Shown: positions 39,883 to 48,444 of the stretch, piece by piece
How the letters are laid out: each line of letters opens with the position of its first letter
How positions within the stretch are numbered: the stretch's first letter is position 1
NCBI RefSeq assembly: GCF_029258205.1
Contig: NZ_JARHZJ010000015.1
Coordinates: 27,147-91,146 of the forward strand
DNA: 64,000 nucleotides
Source of the DNA: Clostridium sp.
GTDB lineage: Bacteria > Bacillota > Clostridia > Clostridiales > Clostridiaceae
Direction: 5' to 3'
The notes under the pieces: model-generated
Databases searched by the model: none
Seen by the model: only the letters and a program-made list of their open reading frames with translations
Told to the model about the DNA's origin: nothing
Translations under genes and position numbers: made by a program

Positions 39883-40797
39883 ATGAATCAATACATGGAG
39901 TTTTATAAATTATTAGGTGAATTTTATAATGAAGAAGATATTACTGTAGATTCTCCAATGAGCGAACATATTTATTTTAGAGTAGGTGGACCAGCAGATA
40001 TACTAGTAACTCCTGTTAATGAAGAACAAGTAGTTAATACTTTAAAACTTTGTAGGGAATATAATGTGCCTTATTTTATATTAGGTAATGGCTCTAATAT
40101 TTTAGTTAAAGATGGTGGCATTTCTGGAGTTGTAATTAAATTTAATAAGTTAAATAAAATTATAACAGAGGGAAATTGCGTAACGGCTCAAAGTGGAGCT
40201 TTATTAAAAGATGTATCAAAGGCTGCTTTAGAAAATAACTTAAGAGGCTTTGAATTTGCATGTGGAATACCAGGAAGCATAGGAGGCGCAGTATTTATGA
40301 ATGCTGGAGCTTATGATGGAGAAATGGCATATGTAATAAAATCAGCTAGAGTAATTGATGAAAATTGTAATATTAAAAATTTAACTAAAGAAGAATTAGA
40401 GCTTGGTTATAGAAGTTCAATAGTTATGAAAAAGGGATATGTAGTTATAGAGGCTACAGTTGAACTAGAAAGCGGAGAGTATGCTAGTATAAAAGATAAG
40501 ATTGATGATCTTACAAACAGAAGAGAGAGTAAACAACCTTTAGAATATCCATCAGCAGGTAGTACATTTAAGAGACCAGAAGGATATTTTGCAGGAAAAC
40601 TTATTCAAGATTCAGGGTTAAAAGGTTTCTCAATTGGAGGAGCTGCTGTTTCAGAAAAGCATTCAGGTTTTGTAATAAACAAAGGTGGAGCTACAGCTAA
40701 GGATGTTTTAGATGTTATAGCTTATGTTCAAAAAACAGTTAAAGAAAATTTTGATGTTGAACTTCATACTGAAGTGAGAATAATTGGTAGAGATTAA
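39883..40797 (+). CDS. murB: UDP-N-acetylenolpyruvoylglucosamine reductase
   Basis: 304 residues from the ATG at 39883 (AGGAG seven bases before). Flavoenzyme making UDP-MurNAc in peptidoglycan precursor synthesis. FAD-domain motifs: [50 protein letters not shown]; substrate-domain GYRSS, the catalytic Ser in [10 protein letters not shown], and C-terminal HTEVRIIG. This is the short type-II MurB of Gram-positives. A strong terminator follows. Confidence 0.96.
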   Translation: MNQYMEFYKLLGEFYNEEDITVDSPMSEHIYFRVGGPADILVTPVNEEQVVNTLKLCREYNVPYFILGNGSNILVKDGGISGVVIKFNKLNKIITEGNCVTAQSGALLKDVSKAALENNLRGFEFACGIPGSIGGAVFMNAGAYDGEMAYVIKSARVIDENCNIKNLTKEELELGYRSSIVMKKGYVVIEATVELESGEYASIKDKIDDLTNRRESKQPLEYPSAGSTFKRPEGYFAGKLIQDSGLKGFSIGGAAVSEKHSGFVINKGGATAKDVLDVIAYVQKTVKENFDVELHTEVRIIGRD

Positions 40798-40801
40798 TGA
40801 G

Positions 40802-40831
40802 AAAGAGTATGCGTATGCATACTCTTTTTTA
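40802..40831 (+). terminator. Terminator after murB
   Basis: AAAGAGTATGC / GCATACTCTTT perfect 11-bp stem with 4-nt loop and T run. Confidence 0.92.
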
Positions 40832-41033
40832 GTGATTTTTTAATATAAAAATTACTTATGTGGAAAATAGAAAAATATATAAAATTAGACGATTATAAAA
40901 TAAGTAATAATTGAATTATTTTATGTTATAATTTATTTAAGAAATTAGTTTGTTTGCTTTAATTACTAAGTGATTAAAGCATTTATTATGTTTTGAAGTT
41001 ATTAAATAGATTATAGATTTGGGAGATGATAAT

Positions 41034-41918
41034 ATGAGATTTGTAATAGTTACAGGACTTTCGGGAGCTGGAAAAACAGAAGCAACAAGAAGTTTAGAAG
41101 ATTTAGGATATTTTTGTGTAGATAACTTACCTCCAAAGTTAATACCTAAGTTTGCAGAAGCTTGTGTTCAAAGTGAAGGAAAAATAGATAAAATAGCTTT
41201 AGTAATAGATATAAGAGGCGGAATATTCTTTGATGATTTATTTGAAAGCATAGAGTATTTAAAGGCTAATAATTTTAATTATGAAATTTTATTTTTAGAA
41301 GCTTCTGATGAGGTTTTAGTTAAAAGATTTAAAGAAACAAGAAGAAGCCATCCACTTTCACCAGATGGAAGAATAATAACTGGTATAAGTGAGGAAAGAA
41401 TGAGACTTAGAGAACTTAAGGATAGAGCTGATAATATAATAGATACTTCAAATTATCCTATAAAAAATTTAAGAGAAAAGATAAACCTTTTATATGGAGA
41501 TGGTAAACCAGCTGAGCAAAACCTTTCAATAACTATTTTATCTTTTGGATTTAAGTATGGTATTCCATCAGATTCAGATTTAGTTTTTGATGTTAGATTT
41601 ATACCAAATCCATTTTATATTCCAGAGTTAAAGCCTTTTTCAGGTGAGGACGAACCAGTTAAAAATTATGTTCTTGCGCAAGAAGAAACAAAGGGATTTT
41701 TATCAAGACTTTCAGATATGGCAGAATTCTTAATTCCTAACTATATAAAAGAGGGAAAGAGACAACTTATTATTTCTATTGGATGCACAGGAGGAAGACA
41801 TAGATCAGTAGCCATAGCTAACGCTTTATATAAAGAACTTCTAGCTAAAAATTTCCATGTTAGTTTAGAACATAGAGATATTAATGAGGACATAAACAGG
41901 GGAGATAGAAAACTATGA
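41034..41918 (+). CDS. rapZ: RNase adapter protein RapZ (YvcJ family)
   Basis: 294 residues from the ATG at 41034 after GGGAGATGA. P-loop protein with Walker [10 protein letters not shown] (7-15), DNLPPKL, the conserved [10 protein letters not shown] and the C-terminal domain [13 protein letters not shown]. In E. coli it tunes glucosamine-6-phosphate synthesis through small RNAs; in Gram-positives YvcJ has nucleotide-binding and competence-related roles. It overlaps yvcK by ATGA, starting the conserved rapZ-yvcK-whiA operon. Confidence 0.95.
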   Translation: MRFVIVTGLSGAGKTEATRSLEDLGYFCVDNLPPKLIPKFAEACVQSEGKIDKIALVIDIRGGIFFDDLFESIEYLKANNFNYEILFLEASDEVLVKRFKETRRSHPLSPDGRIITGISEERMRLRELKDRADNIIDTSNYPIKNLREKINLLYGDGKPAEQNLSITILSFGFKYGIPSDSDLVFDVRFIPNPFYIPELKPFSGEDEPVKNYVLAQEETKGFLSRLSDMAEFLIPNYIKEGKRQLIISIGCTGGRHRSVAIANALYKELLAKNFHVSLEHRDINEDINRGDRKL

Positions 41919-43285
41919 TGATGAAAAAAATGCTTAAGCCTGGTATCAGAGTTAAAAGATACATATTTTTGGCTTTGGCATCTATAATTACTATGGCTGT
42001 TGCTATTGCAAAATTAATTGATGAGAGGCATGTAACAACCATTCAAGATAAAGCTATATTTATAATATTAATAATTTTTTCAGGGTTAGTAGGGTATAAA
42101 TCAGTAGTTTGGTGCGTTAAGTCAGTAGTTTCACTAGTTAATAAAGGATATATAAATTTGTCTATTGAAGAGGATGATTTGGAAGATTTAATAGAAGATG
42201 ATAGGCTTTTAATTAAAGGGCCTAAGATTGTTGTTATAGGCGGTGGGACTGGCCTTTCAACTATGCTTAGAGGATTAAAATATTATACATCTAATATAAC
42301 AGCCATAGTAACAGTTGGAGATGATGGTGGTGGATCAGGTATATTAAGAGAAGACTTAGGTATATTACCTCCTGGAGATATAAGAAACTGCATTTTAGCA
42401 TTAGCTAATACTGAGCCTTTGATGAATGAATTATTGCAATATAGATTTAATGATGGTAGATTAAAGGGCCAGAGTTTTGGTAATTTATTTTTAGCGGCTA
42501 TGGATGGAATATCTGAAAATTTTGAGGATGCTGTTCAAAAAATGAGTTCTGTACTTGCCGTTAAGGGTGAAGTTTTACCTGTAACTTTAGAAAATATGGT
42601 TTTAGAAGCAGAACTTATGAATGGACACAGGGTAAGAGGGGAATCTCTAATAGGAGAGGAAGTAATAGACCAAAGTAGTCCAATAAAAAAATTGAAGATA
42701 ATACCAGAGGATGCTAGGGCGTTAGGGAGGGCTTTAGAGGCCATAGAAGATGCTGATGCTATAGTTTTAGGACCAGGAAGTTTATATACTAGTGTATTAC
42801 CTAATCTTTTGGTAAAAGATATAAGTAAAGCTATAAAGAAAAGTAAAGCATTTAAAATATATAATTGCAATATAATGACTCAACCAGGTGAAACTGATGG
42901 ATTTAAGGTATCTGACCATGTTCAAGTTATATTAAATCATTGTGGAAAGGATATGTTAGACTGTATAATTGCAAACTCTAAAGATATTTCAGAAGAATTA
43001 AAAGAAAAGTATTTGGATAAAAATTCTGAACTTGTAGAACTTGATATTAATAAACTTAAAAAGATGGGACTTTGTGTTGTTGAAGGAGATTTAATTAAGA
43101 TCAAGGGAGATTATGTAAGACATAATTCGGATTATTTAGCACAACTTCTCATTGAAACAGTAATGGAAAAGCATTTATTATATGATAGAAAGAAAATTTT
43201 AGAGTATATATATTTATCACAAAGAATTAAGAAAAGAGAAAGGTCAAATAGGAAGGAGCAGACATGTCATTTTCAGCAAAAGTAA
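41915..43285 (+). CDS. yvcK: Gluconeogenesis factor YvcK/MgfK family
   Basis: 456 residues. Needed for cell shape and growth on gluconeogenic carbon in Bacillus; binds UDP-GlcNAc in some species. Here an N-terminal extension carries two hydrophobic helices (about 16-35 and 45-65), followed by the UPF0052 core: [68 protein letters not shown] and [10 protein letters not shown]. Overlaps rapZ (ATGA) and whiA (22 nt), so it is translated as part of the operon. Confidence 0.94.
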   Translation: MMMKKMLKPGIRVKRYIFLALASIITMAVAIAKLIDERHVTTIQDKAIFIILIIFSGLVGYKSVVWCVKSVVSLVNKGYINLSIEEDDLEDLIEDDRLLIKGPKIVVIGGGTGLSTMLRGLKYYTSNITAIVTVGDDGGGSGILREDLGILPPGDIRNCILALANTEPLMNELLQYRFNDGRLKGQSFGNLFLAAMDGISENFEDAVQKMSSVLAVKGEVLPVTLENMVLEAELMNGHRVRGESLIGEEVIDQSSPIKKLKIIPEDARALGRALEAIEDADAIVLGPGSLYTSVLPNLLVKDISKAIKKSKAFKIYNCNIMTQPGETDGFKVSDHVQVILNHCGKDMLDCIIANSKDISEELKEKYLDKNSELVELDINKLKKMGLCVVEGDLIKIKGDYVRHNSDYLAQLLIETVMEKHLLYDRKKILEYIYLSQRIKKRERSNRKEQTCHFQQK

Positions 43286-44214
43286 AGGGAGAAATATGTA
43301 GATATATTGATATATCAAAAGAGGAAGCTCTTGCTCAAATATCAGCTATCATGAAAGTATGTGGTACACTTGCCTTTAGTGGTAGACAAATAAGCTTCAA
43401 AATGACAACAGAAAATCCTGCATCTGCAAGATTGATGTTTACTATATTAAAGGATTACTTTGACATACATTCAAAACTTATGGTTAAAAAAAGTAATTCC
43501 TTAAAGAAGAATAATATTTATATGGTTGTTGTAACCGAAGAAATGGGAGTAAAAAAATTACTTGAATTAACAGGCATATTAAGAGAAATAGATGGCATAA
43601 TGTCACTAGACTATCATATAGATGATAACCTAGTTGATACAGAAGAGAAGAAAAAGGCTTATATTAGAGGAGCTTTTATTGGTGGAGGAAGTATAAGTAA
43701 TCCAGAAAAAACTTACCATTTAGAGTTTGTTACTCATTCTCAAGAATATGCAGAAGATTTAGGAAAGTTAATTAATACTTTTGGATTAAAAGCTAAGGTA
43801 ATACAAAGAAAAAATAGTTACATAGTTTATATAAAAGAGGGAGAACAAATAGTAGACTTATTAAATATAATAGGAGCTCATACTGCCCTTTTAGAACTTG
43901 AAAATATTAGAATCATGAAAGAGATGAGGAATAATGTAAATAGACTTGTAAACTGTGAAACTGCAAACCTTAGTAAGACTGTAAATGCAGCTGTTAGACA
44001 GGTTGAGAGCATAAAGCTTATAGAAAGAGAAATAGGTCTTGCAAGACTTCCTAAAAATTTAAGGGAAGTTGCAGAACTTAGATTAACTTATCCTGAGGAA
44101 TCATTAAAAGAACTTGGTGAAATGCTTGAACCACCAGTTGGAAAATCAGGGATAAATCATAGATTAAGAAAAATTGAAAAAATAGCTGAAGAACTTAGAA
44201 CAGGTAACTTCTAA
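43264..44214 (+). CDS. whiA: DNA-binding protein WhiA
   Basis: 316 residues. LAGLIDADG-like N-terminal fold without nuclease residues ([36 protein letters not shown]) joined to a C-terminal helix-turn-helix (LREVAELRLTYPEESLKELGEMLEPPVGKSGINHRLRKI). In Firmicutes it affects division and chromosome segregation, in Streptomyces sporulation. Ribosome site AGGAAGGAG lies inside the yvcK end. Followed by a terminator. Confidence 0.95.
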   Translation: MSFSAKVKGEICRYIDISKEEALAQISAIMKVCGTLAFSGRQISFKMTTENPASARLMFTILKDYFDIHSKLMVKKSNSLKKNNIYMVVVTEEMGVKKLLELTGILREIDGIMSLDYHIDDNLVDTEEKKKAYIRGAFIGGGSISNPEKTYHLEFVTHSQEYAEDLGKLINTFGLKAKVIQRKNSYIVYIKEGEQIVDLLNIIGAHTALLELENIRIMKEMRNNVNRLVNCETANLSKTVNAAVRQVESIKLIEREIGLARLPKNLREVAELRLTYPEESLKELGEMLEPPVGKSGINHRLRKIEKIAEELRTGNF

Positions 44215-44245
44215 CAGATTTTTTAAAATCTTTTAAGTAATTATT

Positions 44246-44293
44246 TTAACAGCGAATATTAAATTTGCTGTTAAAAAACTTAAAAGTTTTTTT
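44246..44293 (+). terminator. Terminator of the rapZ-yvcK-whiA operon
   Basis: TTAACAGC / GCTGTTAA stem-loop, then AAAAAACTT / AAGTTTTTT stem with T run at 44273-44295. Confidence 0.75.
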
Positions 44294-44387
44294 TTGCAAA
44301 AAATATCTACTAAATGGAATAATATTAATTTGTCTTAATGGGGAAGATAATTTTGAAAAAAATATTATTTTAAGTGGAGGTATTATT

Positions 44388-44942
44388 ATGGCAAAGAATT
44401 TTAAAAAGACAAGTTGGATTTTAGTAGGAGTAATGATTTTTGGAATTATAGGTATTGTTGGATGTACAAAAAAGACTGAAGAAATGAAAGAGAACTCAGG
44501 GCTATCAGCAACTACTCCAGCAGAATATAAAATAATGCTAGAACAAAAAATAAAAACTTATATTGGAGATGAAAATTTAGGTGAAGAATATGATTTTTCA
44601 AAGGTAACAGAGGATACTAAGCAAGCAACTTATGAAGAATATGAAAAATATTATAAAAACTTAGATACTGAACTTACAAATCTAAAAAATGAACTTAACA
44701 GCAAGGTTTCTCAATCAGATGGAAAAGTTAATGATGCTAACAGAAAGATAGTTGAAAGCATAGATAATTTAAAAATGTCTATAAGTACTGTTAAAAGTGA
44801 TTTAGATACTAACAGAAATAAGATATTAGCAATGCCTAAAGATGAGTTTATTAATTCAATGAAAGATATTGAAAAATCTGCATATGATGCTAGAGTTAAA
44901 GTTCAAGAATCTATAGATGAAGTAAAAAATATTTTAAAATAA
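44388..44942 (+). CDS. Small lipoprotein, function unknown
   Basis: 184 residues from the ATG at 44388, which follows GTGGAGG; a longer upstream frame from 44265 runs through the ribosome site and is unlikely. Signal peptide WILVGVMIFGIIGIVGC with lipobox GIVGC, so Cys is lipidated and the mature protein sits on the outer face of the membrane. The rest is highly charged and helical, with heptad-like spacing (LDTELTNLKNELNSKV..., SIDNLKMSISTVKSDLD) suggesting a coiled coil. No enzyme motif. Single gene between two terminators. Confidence 0.75.
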   Translation: MAKNFKKTSWILVGVMIFGIIGIVGCTKKTEEMKENSGLSATTPAEYKIMLEQKIKTYIGDENLGEEYDFSKVTEDTKQATYEEYEKYYKNLDTELTNLKNELNSKVSQSDGKVNDANRKIVESIDNLKMSISTVKSDLDTNRNKILAMPKDEFINSMKDIEKSAYDARVKVQESIDEVKNILK

Positions 44943-44948
44943 AATTCT

Positions 44949-44990
44949 AAGCCTATATTAAAAGTTTATTTTTAATATAGGCTTAATTTA
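44949..44990. terminator. Terminator after the lipoprotein gene
   Basis: Perfect 14-bp stem AAGCCTATATTAAA / TTTAATATAGGCTT, A and T rich flanks on both sides, between convergent genes. Confidence 0.85.
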
Positions 44991-45044
44991 GTTTAAATAG
45001 TTAACTTAGCTAATAAAGTTCTAGTAAGAACAAATGAGTTTAAA

Positions 45045-46289
45045 TTAATCTATTTCTATTATTTGATTATATAATATTTCAATATCATCATTTGAAATAT
45101 ATTCATATTCTAAAAGGTAATCAGTATCAGTGGTTAAGTCTGGTATAACATATGTTGTTATTGTATCTAGTATTCCTAGAACTTTTGTTTCATACTCATA
45201 CATATTAAGTTTTGAATTAATATTTTCTTTTTTTATAATATTAAAATTATAAGAATCTATATCACCTGTTTTTCTTATTGATATATAAGTTTTCCCACCT
45301 TTAGTATCTATATTTTCTACAGATACTTTTCCAACTTTTTCAAAAGTTTTAGTTTCTCCTATTGATAAAGGCATAGCTTCTTTTGTAAGGTTATCTACAT
45401 GGTGTTTACTTCTAGTTTTAGGAACTATATATAATTTCCCGGGAGTGTTAGGAAGTAAATAATTAATTTGACCTAAATTTTCATGCCAAAGTATAAAAGA
45501 TAATTTGTTTTCTGGATTATTAAATTTTTCATCATAGTCAATAACTACGGAGGTAGGATATTTTTTCAATGAGGATATTAAAATTGAGTTTTCATTAGCC
45601 TTTATTTCTTTATTAATTTTAGTTTCTTTTACATTTAAATCCTTTATATCAAAAGAAAGATTTAAAGTATCGCTATTAACTGCAAGTATTTCAGAATCTG
45701 CAATTATGTTTGGAACACTGAATTTAATATTAAATTTTTCTGGTAATTTATTTCCACTATAAGGATTTATATAGAAAGTCATCATACCAGCAAAATTGTA
45801 ATCATCTATAAATTCACCTTTTTCAAGGCTACCTTCATAGGAAATATCTTCATTATATTTAAAATTTGCTTGAAAGAAGTATTGTCCAGCTTTATTTAAT
45901 TTTTCATTTCCTTTAATTTTAAAGAAAAATGTTGTTTCAATTCCATCATAATAAGCACTTTCTATTGTTAGGGTATAATTCTCATTACTAACTTGATAGT
46001 TTAGGTTTTGTGTATTTGTTTCGTAGCCAATTAGATTGAATTTATTGCTTAAAATTTCCACAACATCACCTAGGATATGAATATTCATTGCATATGTTGG
46101 AAGGTAAAGACAAACACTTAAAATACAAAAGATAAAAATAGCAGCTATTGGCCCTAAATGTCTAAAATTAAACTTATTTTTTTTAAGTTTTTTACATGTA
46201 TAATCAACTTTAGACTTTAAAGAATCTGGTTCTTTTACTTTAGACTCCCTAGCCATTTCAAAAAGTTTTCTATCAAAATCATCTTTCAT
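45045..46289 (-). CDS. DUF4179-type membrane protein, probable anti-sigma factor
   Basis: 414 residues from the ATG at 46289, which has AAGGAGG nine bases upstream; a longer frame from 46328 would overlap the sigma gene and lacks this support. N-terminal cytosolic part of about 45 residues (KDDFDRKLFEMARESKVKEPDSLKSKVDYTCKKLKKN), one membrane helix (GPIAAIFIFCILSVCLYLP), then a ~340-residue extracellular beta-rich domain starting with DUF4179-like NIHILGDVVEILSNKFNLIG. It follows the ECF sigma gene by 13 nt, the usual place for its anti-sigma partner. Confidence 0.82.
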   Translation of the reverse strand: MKDDFDRKLFEMARESKVKEPDSLKSKVDYTCKKLKKNKFNFRHLGPIAAIFIFCILSVCLYLPTYAMNIHILGDVVEILSNKFNLIGYETNTQNLNYQVSNENYTLTIESAYYDGIETTFFFKIKGNEKLNKAGQYFFQANFKYNEDISYEGSLEKGEFIDDYNFAGMMTFYINPYSGNKLPEKFNIKFSVPNIIADSEILAVNSDTLNLSFDIKDLNVKETKINKEIKANENSILISSLKKYPTSVVIDYDEKFNNPENKLSFILWHENLGQINYLLPNTPGKLYIVPKTRSKHHVDNLTKEAMPLSIGETKTFEKVGKVSVENIDTKGGKTYISIRKTGDIDSYNFNIIKKENINSKLNMYEYETKVLGILDTITTYVIPDLTTDTDYLLEYEYISNDDIEILYNQIIEID

Positions 46290-46302
46290 AAATATAGCCT
46301 CC

Positions 46303-46839
46303 TTAAATATTTTCCTTAAGAATTTCATATAAAGCTTCTTTAGCTCTAAAAAGCCTAGATTTTACAGTTCCTTCAGCTATATTTAGTGCCTCTGCAATAT
46401 CTTTATAAGACATGTCCTCAAAGTAGAAAAGTATTGTTATTACTCTTAAATCTTCTTTTAAACATTTGATTGCATCATATAAATCTATATTTTTATAGTT
46501 TTCAGTTATATATAACTCAGAACTTAACTCCTTTGGAGTATTTTTATTTTTTTTATAGATTTTATTACACTCATTTATTAAAATTCTTATTAACCATGTT
46601 TTAAAATACCTTTCATCCTTTAGAGTATTAATTTTATTAAAGGATATTAAAATAGTAGTTTGAATAGCATCCTCAATATCTTCTTCAATTTTTAAAATTC
46701 CTTTAGCTACTCTATACATAGAAGTAAGATTTTCTTTTATTAATAGTTCAAAGTTTTGAGATAAGCTGTCTTTGGTTATTTTTTTGTATGAAACTCTATT
46801 GAATGAATTTTTATTAAAAAAGTTTATTAGCTCCAACAT
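46303..46839 (-). CDS. ECF-family RNA polymerase sigma factor
   Basis: 178 residues from the ATG at 46839; the adjacent ATG at 46842 is only one base from AGGAGG. Region 2 (LTSMYRVAKGILKIEEDIEDAIQTTILISFNKINTLKDERYFKTWLIRILINECN) and region 4 (RVITILFYFEDMSYKDIAEALNIAEGTVKSRLFRAKEALYEIL) are complete; no region 3. Forms an operon with the DUF4179 protein. Its promoter area includes TGGAAC near 46887 (minus strand), reminiscent of ECF -35 boxes, so autoregulation is possible. Target genes unknown. Confidence 0.92.
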   Translation of the reverse strand: MLELINFFNKNSFNRVSYKKITKDSLSQNFELLIKENLTSMYRVAKGILKIEEDIEDAIQTTILISFNKINTLKDERYFKTWLIRILINECNKIYKKNKNTPKELSSELYITENYKNIDLYDAIKCLKEDLRVITILFYFEDMSYKDIAEALNIAEGTVKSRLFRAKEALYEILKENI

Positions 46840-46842
46840 CAT

Positions 46843-47171
46843 TCCTCCTTTTCAACTATTAGAGAGTAAATTATACAGAATTGTTCCATAAAAAAATTGG
46901 TGTTTTCATTTTATTTACAAACAATAAAAAGTTTTTAATATTATTTAAAAATTAATTGGTTTTAAGGTCTATTAAAAATTATTACGGTGATAATTTCACC
47001 AGATAAATTAGAATTTTAAGAAACAATAACTAGAATTAATATGGTAAAATTAATATATTACGCTTAAGTAAAAACATAATTTTTAAGTGCTTAATTTAAT
47101 AAAAAAATAGTAGTTTATATATAACTAAAAATCTTTATAGGAATTATATTAAATGAAAGGGTGTGAAAAAA
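46843..47171. other. Divergent region between ECF sigma operon and dnaE
   Basis: No gene. Minus strand near the sigma gene: TGGAAC and TGTATAAT could form overlapping ECF-type and sigma-A promoters. A short palindrome GGTGATAATTTCACC lies at about 46985-46999. The dnaE promoter is presumably in 47040-47140; no clear consensus pair was found. Confidence 0.4.
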
Positions 47172-48444
47172 ATGGAAGATAAAAAGTTTTGTCACTTGCA
47201 TCTACACTCTGGGTATAGTTTGCTTGATGGTTCTGGAAAAATAAAGCCACTTATTAAAAGGGCAAAGGAACTTGGAATGGAAAGTATAGCCTTAACTGAT
47301 CATGGTGTTATGTATGGATGTGTTGACTTATATAAGGAAGCTAAGGCTGAAGGGATAAAACCTATTCTAGGGTGTGAAGTTTATGTTGTGCCTAAGTCTA
47401 GAAAGATAAAGAGTAATGATGAAGATAATAAAACATATCACCTAGTTCTTCTTGTTAAGAATAAAAAGGGATATGAGAATCTTATGAAAATTGTTTCTGT
47501 AGCATCTATTGAAGGTTTTTATTATAAACCAAGAATTGATAGGGAATATTTAAAAGAACATTCAGAAGGAATAATAGCTCTAAGTGCTTGTCTTGGTGGA
47601 GAAGTTCAAAAAGCTATCTTAAATGGAAATATAGATAAAGCGAGAGAAGCTGCAATATTCTATAGAGATACATTTAAAGATGGATTTTATTTAGAACTTC
47701 AAAACCATGGAATAGAAGAGCAAAAAAAGGTTAATGAAGTAAATATACAATTAGCTAAAGAGCTTAATATTCCTTTAGTTGCAACTAATGATGTTCACTA
47801 TATAAACCAGGAGGATTCAAAGGCACATGACATACTTATGTGCATACAAACTGGAAAAACTGTGGATGATCCAAACAGAAGAAGATATCCATCTGACCAA
47901 TTCTATTTAAAATCACCAGAGGAAATGTGGGATATGTTTGATTATATTCCAGAAGCTTTAGAAAATACATTGAAGATTGCTAAGGAATGTAATTTTGATT
48001 ATGAATTCCATGTTTCAAAGCTTCCGAAGTTTCCTCTGCCAGAAGGGGTAGAGCCTTTTGAGTATTTAAGAAAGACTTGTTTTGATGGTCTTATAGATAG
48101 GTTAGAAGAACTTAAGTCTCTTAAGGAAAAGGGTATATATGATATAGATAAGGTTTATGAAATTGGGGATAGTAATTCTAAGGTAAAAGAAGATGTTGAA
48201 AGGCTTGAATATGAGCTTGGAGTAATTAAGCAAATGGGATATGTTGATTACTTCCTAATAGTTTGGGATTTCATTAAGTATGCAAATGATAATGGAATAC
48301 CAACTGGACCAGGAAGGGGATCAGCAGCTGGGGCCTTAGTTGCTTATACCTTAGGAATAACAAAAATTGACCCTATGAAATACAGCTTACTTTTTGAGCG
48401 TTTCTTAAATCCAGAGAGAGTAAGTATGCCAGATATAGATTCTG
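47172..48444 (+). CDS. dnaE: DNA polymerase III alpha subunit DnaE, exon 1 (residues 1-425)
   Basis: 5' exon of dnaE, split by a group II intron. Start is ATG 47172 (AAAGGG ten bases before); an in-frame GTG at 47163 overlaps that site. It carries the PHP domain ([52 protein letters not shown]) and the start of the palm with [19 protein letters not shown] and the catalytic motif SMPDIDS. It stops within the third Asp codon of PDxDxDF (G of GAC). Unspliced RNA would add GATRW and stop. Together with exon 2 the protein has 1192 residues, normal for DnaE of Firmicutes, where it is the essential second replicative polymerase next to PolC. Confidence 0.93.
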
